DNA from: Poecilobothrus nobilitatus
Taxonomy: Eukaryota > Arthropoda > Insecta > Diptera > Dolichopodidae
Direction: 5' to 3'
Assembly (NCBI GenBank): GCA_947095535.1
Contig: OX352774.1
Coordinates: forward strand, 175,024,200-175,088,199
Length of the DNA stretch: 64,000 nt
Made by a program: the position numbers and the translations under genes. Below, piece after piece: positions 13,051 through 24,624 of this stretch. The notes under the pieces are model-generated. The model made no database searches. It was not told where the DNA came from and worked only from the letters and a program-made list of their open reading frames with translations. Position 1 is the first letter of the stretch. Each line of letters starts with the position of its first letter.

Positions 13051-13279
13051 TTTGTTTAGTCAATTATAATATTATATCAAATCATTTTTACCACTATTAA
13101 TAAGTAATTATTTAAATAATTTTAAAAGTCCTAAAATAATTTTGTTTGGTTTTCTAAATTGACAGACAGTAGACAGTAGTAGTACAGTAGTTTGAGTGAA
13201 TACCTACATATATACGGATATTTTATTCGACGAGGTTTAAAATCAAAATATGGTATAGATATAGATAAATTGTGTTTTT

Positions 13280-13735
13280 ATAGTACATTTTTCAAAAAAT
13301 TTTTGAAAAATTTGCTTATTAGTTTCACTCTGTCCGTACGCCCGTCCGATCGTTCATCCACCTGTTTACAAAACTTCTAAGTTCTGTTTAACACATTTTT
13401 AATCTAAAAACGCTATACGCCAGGACTTTTTTTTACCTTTATAAATCAATATCAAAATTATACATTTTTTTATTAATTAATTCAGTATTTAAATTTACCT
13501 TTATGTGAAATTAAATTTTGCCAAAAAATTTCTCATTATGTAGGATGTCCTTAAAATTGAAGGGAGTGTATCTTTATTTTTCACATTTTCTCTAAGAAAT
13601 TCTAAAAAACAAAATTAGAAATTTTGATGCAAGTCGTAGTATTGTAGTAAACAGTTTGTAGTCCTTTGAAAAATGTGCGTTTTTAAAAACCGTTTGTTTA
13701 CATTCTGCCTTGTTTATTTGAACCTGGTTCAGTTT
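13280..13735 (+). repeat. Dispersed repeat with TCACTCTGTCCG signature, copy 2 (internally deleted)
   Basis: It begins with the same TTTGAAAAATTTG..TATTAGTTTCACTCTGTCCG sequence as copies 1 and 3. It includes 'TTAATCTAAAAACGC' and 'ATAAATCAATATCAAAAT', and ends in 'TTTTGATGCAAGTC' and 'GAAAAATGTGCG...AACCGT...TTCTGCCTTGTTT'. It is about 350 bp shorter than the other copies, so the middle section has been lost. The overlapping 62-residue frame at 13192-13380 is a chance frame across the repeat. Confidence 0.6.
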
Positions 13736-14012
13736 TTAACTTTATTTTATAATATGCCACACAGATTCATAACCTTATAGTAGTTGTATATATATAGGTA
13801 TAGTATAAAAATCAATAGATTTTTCTAAAGAGATTTGATTTTAATTCAATTTTACAGTACGCATCTTCAACGAATTTTTTGACTAGTGTCTTTTGACTAG
13901 TTTTGTAAAAAAACTGACACACAATGTGACGTGGCCAGTATATTACTAGTTGTAGCAATGACAAATTAGTATACTCAATGTTTTTACATAACTGTTTCCT
14001 AAAATATTTTTA
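13736..14012. other. AT-rich stretch, nothing recognised
   Basis: There is a short direct repeat TTTTGACTAGT at about 13877-13900 and TA-rich sequence. No gene or element is seen. Confidence 0.45.
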
Positions 14013-14098
14013 AATATGGCCCACATCCGAAAGGAAAAGGGCCCATAAACTTGTTATTGTCATTCATGGGAATAATAAAATAAAATATCTATCTATCT
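14013..14098 (+). mobile_element. SINE 3' body fragment
   Basis: The word ATGGCCCACATCCGAAAGG.AAAGGGCCC matches the 3' body of the SINEs at 4369 and 12808. It is followed by an AATAATAAAATAAAA tail and a short TATC microsatellite. The tRNA-like head is missing, so this is a 5'-truncated or rearranged copy. Confidence 0.5.
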
Positions 14099-14136
14099 GC
14101 CTATATTTAAATAACAAAACAATAAAAGGAACGAAA

Positions 14137-14332
14137 TTTTTTTTTTTTTTAATGCATTTCTCTGCCACATAAATGTGGACAGCAAATTATACAGCCTTTC
14201 CTGTTTAGGCGTGGTTGTAACATTGTCGTAAGGGGGAATAACTCTTACGACGTGTGTGTGATTCGAACCCACACTCTCTCGATGTTTACAGCGTATTTTA
14301 TACGCCCTTACCCACTGGGCCACCAAGCCCCT
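14137..14332 (-). mobile_element. tRNA-derived SINE with perfect 9-bp target duplication
   Basis: Read on the minus strand, the head starts GGGGCTTGGTGGCCCAGTGG (A-box-like TGGCCCAGTGG) and has the B box GGGTTCGAATC (14260-14270). The body contains CCACATTTATGTGGCAGAG and ends in an A tail (T run at 14137-14150). Perfect duplicates of GGAACGAAA flank it at 14128-14136 and 14333-14341, which fixes both ends at 196 bp. A diverged relative is at 36256-36446, with the same TGTAAACATCGAG and CACATTTATGTGGCAG words. The 77-residue frame on this strand is non-functional. Confidence 0.87.
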
Positions 14333-14341
14333 GGAACGAAA

Positions 14342-17300
14342 ACTAATTTGAAGGAAAAGAAACGTCTTTTAAGTCAAAGTAGGAGTGATAATTTGAAAGA
14401 TGTTTTTTTTAATATTTAATAGTGATTTTAAATATAAATTTTTAAATGGAATAAAATAATGGAAATATAATATAAAAATTTCATTATACATATAAGGGTT
14501 TGATTTTGGGAACCCTTTAGGTTTCAGTGTACTGTTCTTCACTGTTAAATTAAATTTCTTGACAGTAATTTTTTTGAAATGTTACTTAATAGTTATACTT
14601 AAAAAATTATTTTGATTTGTCTTCGCAGATAATTTTTGTGGAAATTCATTTAAGTATTAGTTTAAAATAGAAAGGTTAAAACAGGATTTATATAAACTGG
14701 ATGCGTGTGGCTATTTGAGCATTGCCTGGTGATGAGCCTAGTAAAGTTGAAAATACGAAACACTCCTGACATATTGCATTTACTGAATCTATTATATATT
14801 GTCACTTCATTGTCAGAAAACTTCATTTTTCTTTTAACATTATATTTTCGTAAAATAAACTGCAAAATAATGTTATGTATATACAACTTATACAAAATCA
14901 AAAAAAAAAAATTTAAAAAAAAATGGAGCTTGAATCGTGTTGATAGCCGCCATTTCGTTGTTAATAATTTTTTTTTTTTCACGTTCTCATCTCATTTTCT
15001 TTTTGTTATTTTTTTTTTATGAAAATAAAACGAATGGCGATTGTTTGAATGTTTTTATATGCAGACTTTAAAATTTATATTATATGCTATTAAAACCAAC
15101 ATCCATCGTTCGCCTGTTCGCTACACATAATAACTTATATAAATATATACGCACTCATATGTACACATATTTTAAACTATAAATAATATCTACTTATTTA
15201 CGAAATGTTGGGTTATACTTTTTAATATTACATATATATATGTATGTATATGGTTGGATATACATAAATGGAATGAATTTAATTATGGGATCCCAATATG
15301 AGCATCAAATTCATGATTTATAAAATATATATAACATTTCAACATTCAACAAACATTGAAATTGAAGAGCGATGCGATGCAAAAAAAAAAGAAAAAAAAA
15401 ATAAAAACGATGAAAATTTACGATAAAAGATACAAATTTGTGCTAAGTATGAATTTTTTTTTTTTTGCTTATTTTGAATTTCCAATTTAGTTTCTCAACC
15501 AATTTATTCTGCTTGAGGGAATCAGAAAGAAAGAAAAGAACAAAAATAAAAAAGAAGAACAAAAGTAAAAAGCCAAATAAAGAAAGAGAAAGAGAAACAA
15601 CAACAGTGTATGTATATCTGAATGTCTTTTTTTTCGTTTGTTTCATTCTATGTTTGATGGGCTTTAACATTTTTTTTTTTTTTTTATTTTTAATTTTTTT
15701 TTTTAAATAAAGTGCAAATCTTTGTTACATATTATATTTATATACTTATATATATTTATATGTGTATTATATGTGAAACAAATCAATGAAGTCGGACATG
15801 TGAGGTGAAGTTATACATACTACGAATTTAAAATTAAAAAAAAAAAAAACACAATAATAAGTAAAAATAAAAAAAATAAAATAAAAAAAAATAATGAAAA
15901 TGTAACGATCGCGACCGCGACCACAACTGACCACTACGGTCTCTTTAAATTATTTCGACTATAATGCATTGGTGATACAAGAGCAAAAGAAAAAATAAAA
16001 CAAGTATAATATGGATGGTCCACAAAAGAGAAGGAGAAAGGAGTAAAAATTTATATTTGATTTTTTTTTTTTTTTTTGTTGTTGTTTTTTTGTACTTTCC
16101 TGCGGGACCATATAAATGGAGTTTTATGTTAGAAAATGTTATGGTTTAACTTTAAAAACTTAAATTGTGAGTTAATATTATTAGAAATTTTCTTTTTTAT
16201 GTCGTTATCTTCCATCCATTGATGGATAGATTGATGAAACAAAGCAAAAAAAAAAAAAAAATTAAAAACATAATAATAATAAAGTGAATATACAATACAA
16301 TAAACAGAACAGAGGAATAGTTGAATGACCAATTAAGGCAGCAGTCGAACCAATCGAATTCATTGAAATAATCATAAAATATAAACTGCATATATATTGA
16401 TACCTTTTTGCATATACATATATATATGTATATATATATATTGAGTAGATATCTAGAAGCACATATGTAAGTATGTTTAGAGATATGGATGGGAATAGAT
16501 TAAAATGGAATTGAATTGAAATTCTTCTTTTGTTAAGTATGAGTTTTTTTTCTCATTTTCTTTTTTTGTTTTTTTTTTTGAAAATGGTTTCAATCCTTTC
16601 ATTCTTATTGCAAAAACAGCAAAAACATAAAAAAAAAAAATAAATAAATTAAAATAAAGAAGAAGGATGGATTTTATAATTCGTTATTTTTTTGTTTTTT
16701 TTTTTCATATTAATTTTTTGTTTTTATTTTCCTTTTTATTTTAATTTCATTTGAAGTTGTCCTTTTTTTTCAAGGTTTTCCATCTCTATACACCTAATAA
16801 TGTATAGTTTAGATGGTTTAGAGAATATGAATTGATTAAATGATGAAAGGTTTTTTTTTTGTTTCTATTTTTAATTTAAATCGATTTGATTTAAGTAATT
16901 GAAATAATTAACTTTATTTTTTATTTTGTTCTTTTTCTTTTATTTTTGTTTTTAAGATTTTATGTCATGAATATTTAATAATTATAGAAATAGAAGATTA
17001 AAACTTTAAAACTTTATGAAATTAAAAAATGGCGAGAAGATTGAGTCAATATTGTTATATTTTATTTCATTTCAAAAGAGATTAATTTTCTTTTTTTCAA
17101 AAATAGCGATCTAACATATTGCACCACCTATGGATAAATTAGTACATAGTAAAAGCTTATGAGCATTCGTTAATGCAATATAAAATGTACTAATTCACTT
17201 TTGTCATTATAATTTAGGATGGCAGAGGCTATCTTAAACCATGAACATATTTCAGCTTTTCATTTTTTGTTAGAGAACATATAAAAATTCCAAAGCCACA

Positions 17301-18175
17301 TTAAATAAGCAGAATGAACACATTATCTGTGGAACATTTGTTATAATAGGAGGGAATTAGAACAAAGATGTTAAAGTAATAGGTGAACAACGGATAAGCT
17401 TAGAATTTATAAAACTGAAAAAAATGATTAGAAGTTTAATAAGAAGAAATTCAAATATACATTTTTAGTATAAGGTACAAGTAATTTGGCCATATTAGGC
17501 ATATGAATTTTATCATATTGAGGGCAGTATTTTCAAATGAAAAGAATGAAAAGTTTTCTCATTAAGAATCATTACACAAACTAATAATTTTACTTTAACC
17601 AAAATTAATGATGCCACAGAGCTTAAAAAAATCACAACAAGGATACACTTGGATTCAGCATATTCGATTACAATATTCAGTATATATCTGCTTACAAAAA
17701 TATCAGGTTTAGCCTGAACTCATCACATATAGCAGGATTGTTCATCTTACTACCAAAATGGCAGGATTGGCCTGAGCTAACATATATGTAGTAGAACAGT
17801 AGAACTCACCCTCTTACATATTAAAATTTTTACAGCAGTACTCGATTAAAGTTTCCTAGTTTAAATTTCAAGAAAACTCTTTAGAATGGATATATTCGAT
17901 ACTCATCTTAAATGTTTTTTAATAAAATTTTCTTTTTTATAACAAATGAAATTTGTTAACAATATTAATTTCATAATATGGAGACATTATTTAATGCTAG
18001 ATTTAATAAATTTCTCAAGTAAAGAAATAAAAATCTAACAATTGTTTTCTATTTTCAATGATAATGCTATTCATTTAATGAGATATTCATTTGATACTTC
18101 AAGTCCAGCATACTTAAATTGATTTAAATCTATAACGAAAGATTATAATTATTATTTTATTAATGTTTAAACGGG
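14342..18175. other. AT-rich gene-free stretch
   Basis: Open frames of 60-106 codons overlap on both strands around 14660-15700 and 16130-16460. All are built from K/F/Y/I/N codons across A and T runs and are not credible. There is a small less-biased patch at 15901-15950 (GATCGCGACCGCGACC). Between 17100 and 17900 the sequence has few homopolymers and may contain unrecognised repeat debris. No RNA gene is seen. Confidence 0.55.
17704..17815. repeat. Imperfect 58-bp tandem duplication
   Basis: CAGGTTTAGCCTGAACTCA (from 17704) and CAGGATTGGCCTGAGCTAA (from 17762) begin two units with the same order of words, including CATATA..TAGCAG / CATATATGTAGTAG. There are only two units, well diverged. 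No function is evident. Confidence 0.4.
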
Positions 18176-18223
18176 AGCGGTACGGAATTTTTTTTTTTTT
18201 TTAATCTTGTTTTCCTAAAAATC

Positions 18224-18445
18224 TTGTTAAATCTTGTTTTTTATAGGTCAGTTTCAATGAGAGAAGGGCGTTTTTCTGAAATGTTTTTATGTAAAAAAAT
18301 AATTAGGAAAAATATTAGAGTTATTGATTTTGAGAGCGGGAATTTTGAGGATGCCAGCGCCTACTATCTTAAATTATTTCATGTTAAAATATGTACGCAA
18401 AAAAATTCATTTAGACAGATTTTAGAGTTGGTTGATTGGAAATAA
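18224..18445 (+). CDS. Possible small ORF or terminal exon, unknown function
   Basis: This is a 73-codon frame. Its part from 18255 on encodes MREGRFSEMFLCKKI at the start and ILELVDWK at the end, with more varied codons and higher G+C than its surroundings. Immediately upstream a T-rich tract ends in TTTTTTATAG (18238-18247), which resembles a 3' splice acceptor. After the TAA stop there is an AATAAA at about 18532. These features would fit a last exon, but the first codons overlap the T-rich tract, no upstream exon is identifiable and I recognise no family. Transposon debris is an equally good explanation. Confidence 0.22.
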   Translation: MLNLVFYRSVSMREGRFSEMFLCKKIIRKNIRVIDFESGNFEDASAYYLKLFHVKICTQKNSFRQILELVDWK

Positions 18446-19611
18446 ATTTAAAAATTAAATAAAATTAAAACTAAAATATACGTATGGTAATCCTGTTTAA
18501 ACCTATGTAATTTTTCAATGTATAATTTATAAATAAAATTTTAACTCATTCTAAATTTTAGTTATACCTATTTGAATGTTTCATTAATTTTTTCAACCAA
18601 ATTTACCACAAATAATTACAACCCAATTGTGTTTTAATTAGAAACTAATTATTGTTGCAATTTATATGTAATTATTATTTAACAGAAAAATTAGAGTTTT
18701 AATATTACCACCATTTACCGTTAATTTTTTTGAAAATTGCTATTAAGAAAAACGAAATAAATTTTAAAAAATAAAAAAACGCTGAAATTGTAATTTTACA
18801 AAAATTAAAATGCCACAACAGTTTAATTTTTCCAAATAGAATAAAAATGCAAAAAAAAAAAAATGAAAAAATGAAAAAATGAAAAAAATAATTCAACTAT
18901 TTGTGACCAATACCAATGACATTAGATTGTCTCTATAATAGGTACATATTATATGAAGTGTAAATTTCCCTTCAAAATTATAAATTACCACCATACCAAA
19001 AATTAAATTAATTTCAATTAAAAATAAAAAAAATAAAAAAAGATATAAAAAAAAAACAGAAAATTGCTGTTAAATTTGCTATTCCTTTTTAAATCTGTTT
19101 AAATATGATTATCACATCCGTTATTTATTCTGGTAACCAGCAATAGTTGGTACTTTTTTTTCCAAGTGTCAGCGCTTTTTTTTTTTTTGTTTCGTTCTTG
19201 TTTTTTTATTTCTTTATCAATTTTTTTTTTTTTTTATAAATAACATTTTGAAATTTTTGAACATTACATTTATGGTTGTCCAGTCGTTGATTTTGATCCA
19301 TTGTTTGTTATATTAAATAGTGGCCCAATTATCATATGATTTTAATCTTCAATTAATTTGGGCAATATTTTTTCGCTTCAAATGAACAATTGAACACGAA
19401 GAGGTTAAAGAGTCTAGTAAATTGTTATGGATGCATCTTCATCTTCCTTTTCAATCCTATGTTTTTCATATGTTTTACTTCAAATTCTTTAAGCTTGACT
19501 TACTTTAAGAAAGTGAATATTCTGATGACATAATGCAAAGTTTTTTGTCTGTTCATTAGAAAAAATCTTTTCTAATTAGCAGGATTTTGTTTTTTAAATA
19601 TTTACTTTTAG
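18446..19611. other. AT-rich gene-free stretch
   Basis: A and T runs, an AATAAA signal near 18532, and three tandem AAATGAA-type words near 18861-18885. The 63-residue minus-strand frame at 18705-18896 is low-complexity. No element is recognised. Confidence 0.5.
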
Positions 19612-19850
19612 TAATTTTAGTTGATGTCATTATGAGCCATTGTCTTATCGGTAGACATGCATTTTGATTTTAATTGCAGATTTTGTAGACGAATTGACGA
19701 TAGAGAAAATGTGAAGCACTTACTCGACACCTGTACCACCAGTCTGTTGAGAAAAGAATGGGAATATCTAGATAGTTGTTTTTTTCCAAGATTTAGATGA
19801 ACTCTCTGACATTAATCTGAAAATTGCTGAAAACTTGTTCCGTTAGAGTG
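19612..19850 (+). pseudogene. Non-LTR retrotransposon RT C-terminal relic (R1/Jockey-like)
   Basis: Conceptual translation with frame changes gives VDVIMSHCLIGRHAF, then FCRRIDDRENVKHLLDTC, then LLRKEWEYLD and ELSDINLKIAENLF. R1/Jockey-group elements end their RT ORF with 'TGH..L..H' followed by a 'C..C....ET..H.L..C' zinc-knuckle-like segment and a leucine-rich tail. The order and spacing match, though the second Cys of the first pair is Arg. Stops and frame changes separate the blocks. The catalytic domain is absent upstream, so this is a 5'-truncated dead copy. Confidence 0.6.
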
Positions 19851-21559
19851 GTATCATCTTTGCAACTCTTGTCGAATAGATTCTTTTACGTTTTTGAAAA
19901 TGCATTACCGTCCTATAGTTTAGTGATTACTGACACGTTAGTTCAATATTTATCAAATAAAATAACTATCAATAAACCAATACCTAATGCAACATTTAGT
20001 TCTGTCTAGCATCATATCATTATAACTTAAACAAATATTAATGCTAACAATTCTTTAATTCTACAGTTTTCAACTTATTAGTTCTAAGTAATTTTATCTT
20101 AATCTTAAATAACTTGAGAACTACAACTACATTATACTGTTATTATTTCCACCATAGAAATTTTCTTTTAAAATTCTTTAGATACATTTTTCTTCTATAA
20201 ATTAGTAACATAAAAATAATAAAAACAAATTGGTGTAAATGAAAAATTAGTATAACCACATCCTTACAGATAAATTATTTAATAACATCTTATATATACG
20301 AGTATGTATAGTTGTAATATATTTTTTCCAACTACATATAATTTTTTTGTTTTATATATATATATTTTATAGATCACCCCAAGAATTCCACCATTTTGGA
20401 TACAAAATATTTTCTTTTATTTTTATTTTATTTATAGATTTTTTTTTTTTTTTTTTGGTTGTATGTATAGCTATGTTATTTTGGGTATGTTGCATATATA
20501 TCCAAAATACCTGAAGTTGTTGTTAAGAATGACAATAACAAAGTAAATGTTAGAAGGGGTGGTTCAATTTTTTTTTTTTTTTGTTTTTTCAGCTTTTATA
20601 TAAGTAACAAAAGAAAAAAGCAAATAACAATTTTATATGAGTAAATTCCGGCTTAAAAGACAAGATTTTTTTTTTATTTTCGTTTTTAATCAGAAAATTG
20701 GCGTCTATATTATGTCCACTTGGATTCAATTACTTCAAAATAGCTTTGGTAATAAAATACAAAGAAACAAACAAATTGAATAAAATCAAAAAAAAAACAA
20801 CAAAATATATACTTTATAGTGGAATGGACTGCTACTGAATCTCTTAAAATCAAAATCATCATCATTGATGGTAATTTAAAAATCTAGAACATGAGAATTA
20901 TATGTAAAGTACATATATATATATATATATATGTATAATAACTAGAGAACATCTTATGAACAGTGGACTGAACTGTTGTTTGTTACGACATTATCAATTT
21001 TTATTATGTCATTTATATTTTATATACATATAATGTATATATATATACAGAAAGTATATAAAGAAATTAATATATCTATATACATAGGTATATACATATC
21101 AATACACCTACATAAAGTATTTATGGAGAGTAATTTGCGAATTCAATCTACTCAACAAAATCTATTGGATATAGAATTGAATTGTCGTAGCTGTTGTTTT
21201 TATTCTTTTTCTTATTGGGATTCAGAATTATTTAATTTGAGAATTTTTTATTTTTTTTATTTTTCAATTGGAAAAGAAAAGACAAGATGCTGACCAAGTG
21301 ATAAGGAAATTGCAAAAATAAAAATGAAAAATATATAAAAAAAAAAAAACTCCAACATAAGCAACAAATAGAATTGATACAAAATTGATGTAAGAGATTT
21401 TGTTAAGCAACATAATAAAAAAATTTCAAATAAGTAAAAAAAAAAAAAACTAAAATGAAATGAAGGCAAATGGGTTTAAGAATGTTACGTTCTATTTATA
21501 GGATATGTACCCATAAAATACAGAATGTACAACAAATTTTTAAATTACATTTGATGTAC
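19851..21559. other. AT-rich gene-free stretch
   Basis: TA/CATA microsatellites lie at 20350-20370, 20908-20935 and 21030-21110. T runs occur at 20440-20456 and 20570-20582. The 105-residue frame at 20976-21293 is a chance frame through these. No gene is supported. Confidence 0.55.
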
Positions 21560-21562
21560 TAA

Positions 21563-22413
21563 GACCTCGACTACGCATGCAATGAACGAGCGATTTTTTA
21601 TCGACTATAAGTAGTGGTCATATAAATTTGAGAATTTTGACCAACAAATGAGTTTTATAGAATTTCCTGTTCAGTTTTATTTCAGTCATTGAATCAAAGT
21701 GTATATACCAACAATTTTTAATCGGCCTTTCAATCGGAGAGTTTTGGAGTACAAACCTCTGTCAGATAAAAGAAAATAAGTAGTAAATTTTTGTAGTAGT
21801 AGTAGTAAAAATTCGTATAATAATAAGTCCCACTCAGTCCCACTTCCCAATTCAAAGTTTCTGCATTCTTGTCCTATCATATTCCGCATTCCCAGCTTGT
21901 ATTAGCACTTAGCAGTTAGAAGTTTCATCCCATTGTATTGGCGAAAGAGTAACATGGGTTTATTCAGTAAGAATCTGACACCACCAAGCGGTTATATTTG
22001 ATGTATTTGAAAGATTTCCACCTATCTTAGGAAAAAAAAAATACGGAAATATGCGGTTCACCTTGTATTAATTATGGGGAATATCATCATTTATACAGAA
22101 AAGTTAGAGAAGACAAGAGAAAGATTTTTTTATTATTTAAAAATATCCATAAGTACTTTTAAATTTCTTAAATGCAAACGATTATATTATTCAGTATATA
22201 GAAAACAAAATGTAGTATTAATTTATCACAGTTTTGACGCTCAAAACTCAAACTAATTTAACTGAAATGTAAAAAATCGCTACCTTGAAGCAAAAAGATC
22301 ACACTATTGTCATTCTTCTTAATGGCCACTAATATTTAATGGCCACAATATATGCATTTTAAATTTTTTTCTGAAAAATCGCTCGCTTACTATCTGCAAT
22401 GTCAGTCGAGGTC
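21563..22413. mobile_element. Inverted-repeat DNA element flanked by TAA (Harbinger-like candidate)
   Basis: The termini are inverted repeats: GACCTCGACT at the left and its complement ending GTCGAGGTC at the right. Both ends also carry a subterminal GAGCGATTTTT word, inverted at the right (about 22373-22383). TAA directly flanks both ends (21560-21562 and 22414-22416). A 3-bp TWA-type duplication is typical of PIF/Harbinger elements and their MITEs, but a TA duplication (Tc1/mariner type) cannot be excluded. No transposase frame is present. A SINE (21705-22031) sits inside, so the original element was about 0.5 kb and non-autonomous. Confidence 0.6.
21705..22031 (+). mobile_element. SINE with tRNA-like head and body, nested
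   Basis: A degenerate tRNA-like head (ATACCAACAATTTTTAATCG, then CCTTTCAATCGGAGAG and GGAGTACAAACCTCTGTCAG) resembles the head at 4369. A GTA-rich linker (21791-21808) follows, and then the body words CCACTTCCCAATTCAAAG, TTTCATCCCATTGTATTGG, GGGTTTATTCAGTAAGAATC and CACCACCAAGCG. It ends in CTTAGG plus an A tail. This copy links the tRNA-like head to the body repeat seen alone at 9440, 27085 and 44938. It lies inside the TAA-flanked element, so it inserted later. Target duplications were not found. Confidence 0.6.
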
Positions 22414-22416
22414 TAA

Positions 22417-23299
22417 AAATATATTTTTAATGAAATCAATTAAAACCTCATAGTACCTACTTGTTTTAAGGTATCACGGTATCACTAATCCATCATATTA
22501 CATCAAATATTATGTTAGGTTTTAGAAAAATCCTTAATATAAACTTAAATATAACTTCTAGAAAACATTTCTAGGAAAGAGCGTGAATATTTTTTAATTA
22601 TAATTTTGGAAGTGGAATTTCTTTTAGGAAAACTTCTTTAATTTAAATTATGAATTAAAACTATTACAAACTTAAATTAAAATTTATAATATTATTTAGA
22701 ATTATTTCACATATTTTTAGATAAATAATAATAACAAGAATTTTCAATGTAAAAATTCATTGAGATTAAAATTGGATCATTTTGAAGCTATAAAAAATAA
22801 AAAAAACGAAAAATAAAAATAAAAAACTATTAAGAACCGACTGACTTGGACGTTTATTTGATTTAATCATTGAATCACCATGTATGTTTTTATTTTTTTT
22901 TTTTATTTTTATTATCATTATATTGGTTGTATTTAATTTATTTGTACAATATTATTTATATACATATTATCTATATATATATAAAACATACAGGATTCAA
23001 TTATGTTGAAAATAATATAAAAAGAGGTTTTATTGGTTTAATTTTTTATTTTTGTTTTTGTTTTTTTTAAAATAGGTACTTTAAAAGAGAATTTGTTTGT
23101 CAAATATTTTGTTTTCTTTTCTTTTGTTTTTTTTTTTTTTTATTCATCGTAAAAATTTGTAGCTAACAAATTTTGAACAAATTAAATCTAATATTGAAAT
23201 CTAAAGTTAATAGGGCCATTGTTTTATGTTGGAGTACTGAACTTGTTATTTAAAGAATTTCATATCTTTTTTTGATTTGAAGTTTTGAAAAAAGTATAG
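22417..23299. other. AT-rich stretch, nothing recognised
   Basis: TA-rich sequence, T runs at 22888-22902 and 23128-23141, and no credible frame. The 66-residue frame at 22870-23070 is F/L/Y/I-rich chance translation. Confidence 0.5.
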
Positions 23300-23324
23300 G
23301 AAATGTATGGTCACGTGACTTAAG

Positions 23325-23419
23325 GCCATAATGGCTTTATGTCTGTCTTTAATAAGACGCGAAAAAATCGGCGTTATGGTTTTATGTCTTATTAGAGTGA
23401 GACATAAAGCCATTATGGC
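23325..23419. repeat. Near-perfect palindrome within the MITE
   Basis: The left arm 23325-23358 and right arm 23386-23419 are inverted copies of about 34 bp. The outer 20 bases (GCCATAATGGCTTTATGTCT) are perfectly matched and the rest nearly so, separated by a 27-base loop. The loop side contains a third, diverged direct copy of the same motif (GCGTTATGGTTTTATGTCTT, about 23371-23390), which overlaps the start of the right arm. The segment would form a strong hairpin in single-stranded DNA or RNA. Confidence 0.88.
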
Positions 23420-23427
23420 ATTAAATC

Positions 23428-24624
23428 AATATCAACTAAAAGACAAGTAGAGTTGGGCGTTCCTCCAGGGATCAGTATTGGGAGTATTACTTTTCCTAAT
23501 ATATATTAACGATATTAGTAGTATTTTAAAATTTGCAAAGGCTGCCCTTTTTCCTGATGACTGTCTGATTTATATTTCTGGCAGGAATATTAATGAAGTG
23601 GTTAATAACCTAAATGAAGATTTAGTAAAATTATATGAATGGATAAACATGAACAAATTAAAATTGAATCTTAGTAAAACCAAATGTATGATATTTAATT
23701 CAAGACTGTCCCCCATTATTAAAATCAACGATGAAATAATAGAAATTGTTAGCAGTTATAAATATTTAGGAGTAACTGTTGACAATAAACTAAATTTTGA
23801 GGATCATTTAAATATTATTTGTAAAAAGATTTAAAAAAAAACAGGATTTCTAAGAAGATTAAGAAAGTCGATTAATATGAACACTGCCACTGTATTATAC
23901 AACGCCTTGGTTCTTCCTCATTTCGATTACTCTGCTAATATAATATTTTGTAGCAAAAATGAAACACTGAACAGATTACAAGTGTTGCAAAATAAAGGCA
24001 TGAGAACAATACTAAATTGTGATATATATACACCAAGGAATAGAATGCTTTTAATTTTGAATTGGATGAGTGTAGAGCAGAGATCAATTTTCAAGGTCCT
24101 AATTTTCATATTTAAAATGAAGCATAATCTATTCCCACATTATTTGTCTAGAAATTTAAGATACGTCAGTGATGTAACAAATTATAACCTTAGAAGCTCA
24201 AATAATTTTCGGCTGCAAAAATTTAGGAAGACATCAACGCAGAATTCAGTCATCTATAAAGGATCGAAGATTTTTAATGAAATGCCAAACATAATAAAAT
24301 TTGAATCAAACATTAAAAGCTTTGTTAAACTAATTCAAAATTATATCAAAGATAATTACTAATTTTTTTTTTTAATTATTAAAAAATTTTTTTTTTTTGT
24401 TTTTTAATTATTATTAATTTTTAATCATAGTTTAAATAATAAACGTAGTTTATTGGAATTTGTTATTTGAAAATTTCTTAAATCAAGTTAAAGTAAAGCA
24501 AAAAAGAAAAAAAGGAAATGGGATTAAATTTAAACTTTTTGCATTTTCGAAAATATGAATTGTTAATAATATGATTATGTTGTAAAAAGTTTTTTAAACT
24601 AATAAAAAAATACATACATACATA
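23428..24624 (+). mobile_element. 5'-truncated CR1/L2-like non-LTR retrotransposon
   Basis: It begins inside the RT domain just before the GVPQGS-type motif. It runs through the end of the RT ORF (stop at 24360-24362) and about 260 bases of T/A-rich 3' untranslated sequence, and ends in a TACA microsatellite (about 24611-24624). 5' truncation, a simple-repeat tail and flanking duplicates of CATTAAATC are the hallmarks of target-primed reverse transcription. Confidence 0.82.
23430..24362 (+). pseudogene. Reverse transcriptase C-terminal half, CR1/L2-like, inactivated
   Basis: This is the palm-to-C-terminal part of a LINE reverse transcriptase. Blocks in order are VELGVP, then after a +1 shift (an extra C near 23462-23466) QGSVLGVLLFLIYINDI. 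The catalytic box at 23550-23561 reads FPDD where the family has F/Y-A-D-D. Further blocks are KLKLNLSKTKCMIF, YKYLGVTVDNKLNFEDHL, FLRRLRKSIN, LYNALVLPHFDYSA and a C-terminal IFNEMPNIIKF. An in-frame TAA at 23832-23834 interrupts it before KKTGFLRRL; the frame is otherwise open to 24362. Endonuclease and ORF1 are absent. A frameshift, a stop and a changed catalytic loop make it inactive. It is the best-preserved RT in the window. Confidence 0.88.

Noticed and set aside
14093..14326. 77-codon minus-strand frame starting MVAQWVRAYKIRCKHRESVG
   Set aside because: This is the translation of the tRNA-like SINE at 14137-14332; the varied residues reflect the tRNA-like head.
14662..15022. Overlapping 105-106-codon frames on opposite strands
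   Set aside because: Both are F/K/I/L-rich translations of long A and T runs, antisense to each other, with no recognisable domain.
16010..16110. ATGGTCC / GGACCAT inverted pair
   Set aside because: Only 7 bp, unsupported by flanking similarity, and expected by chance.
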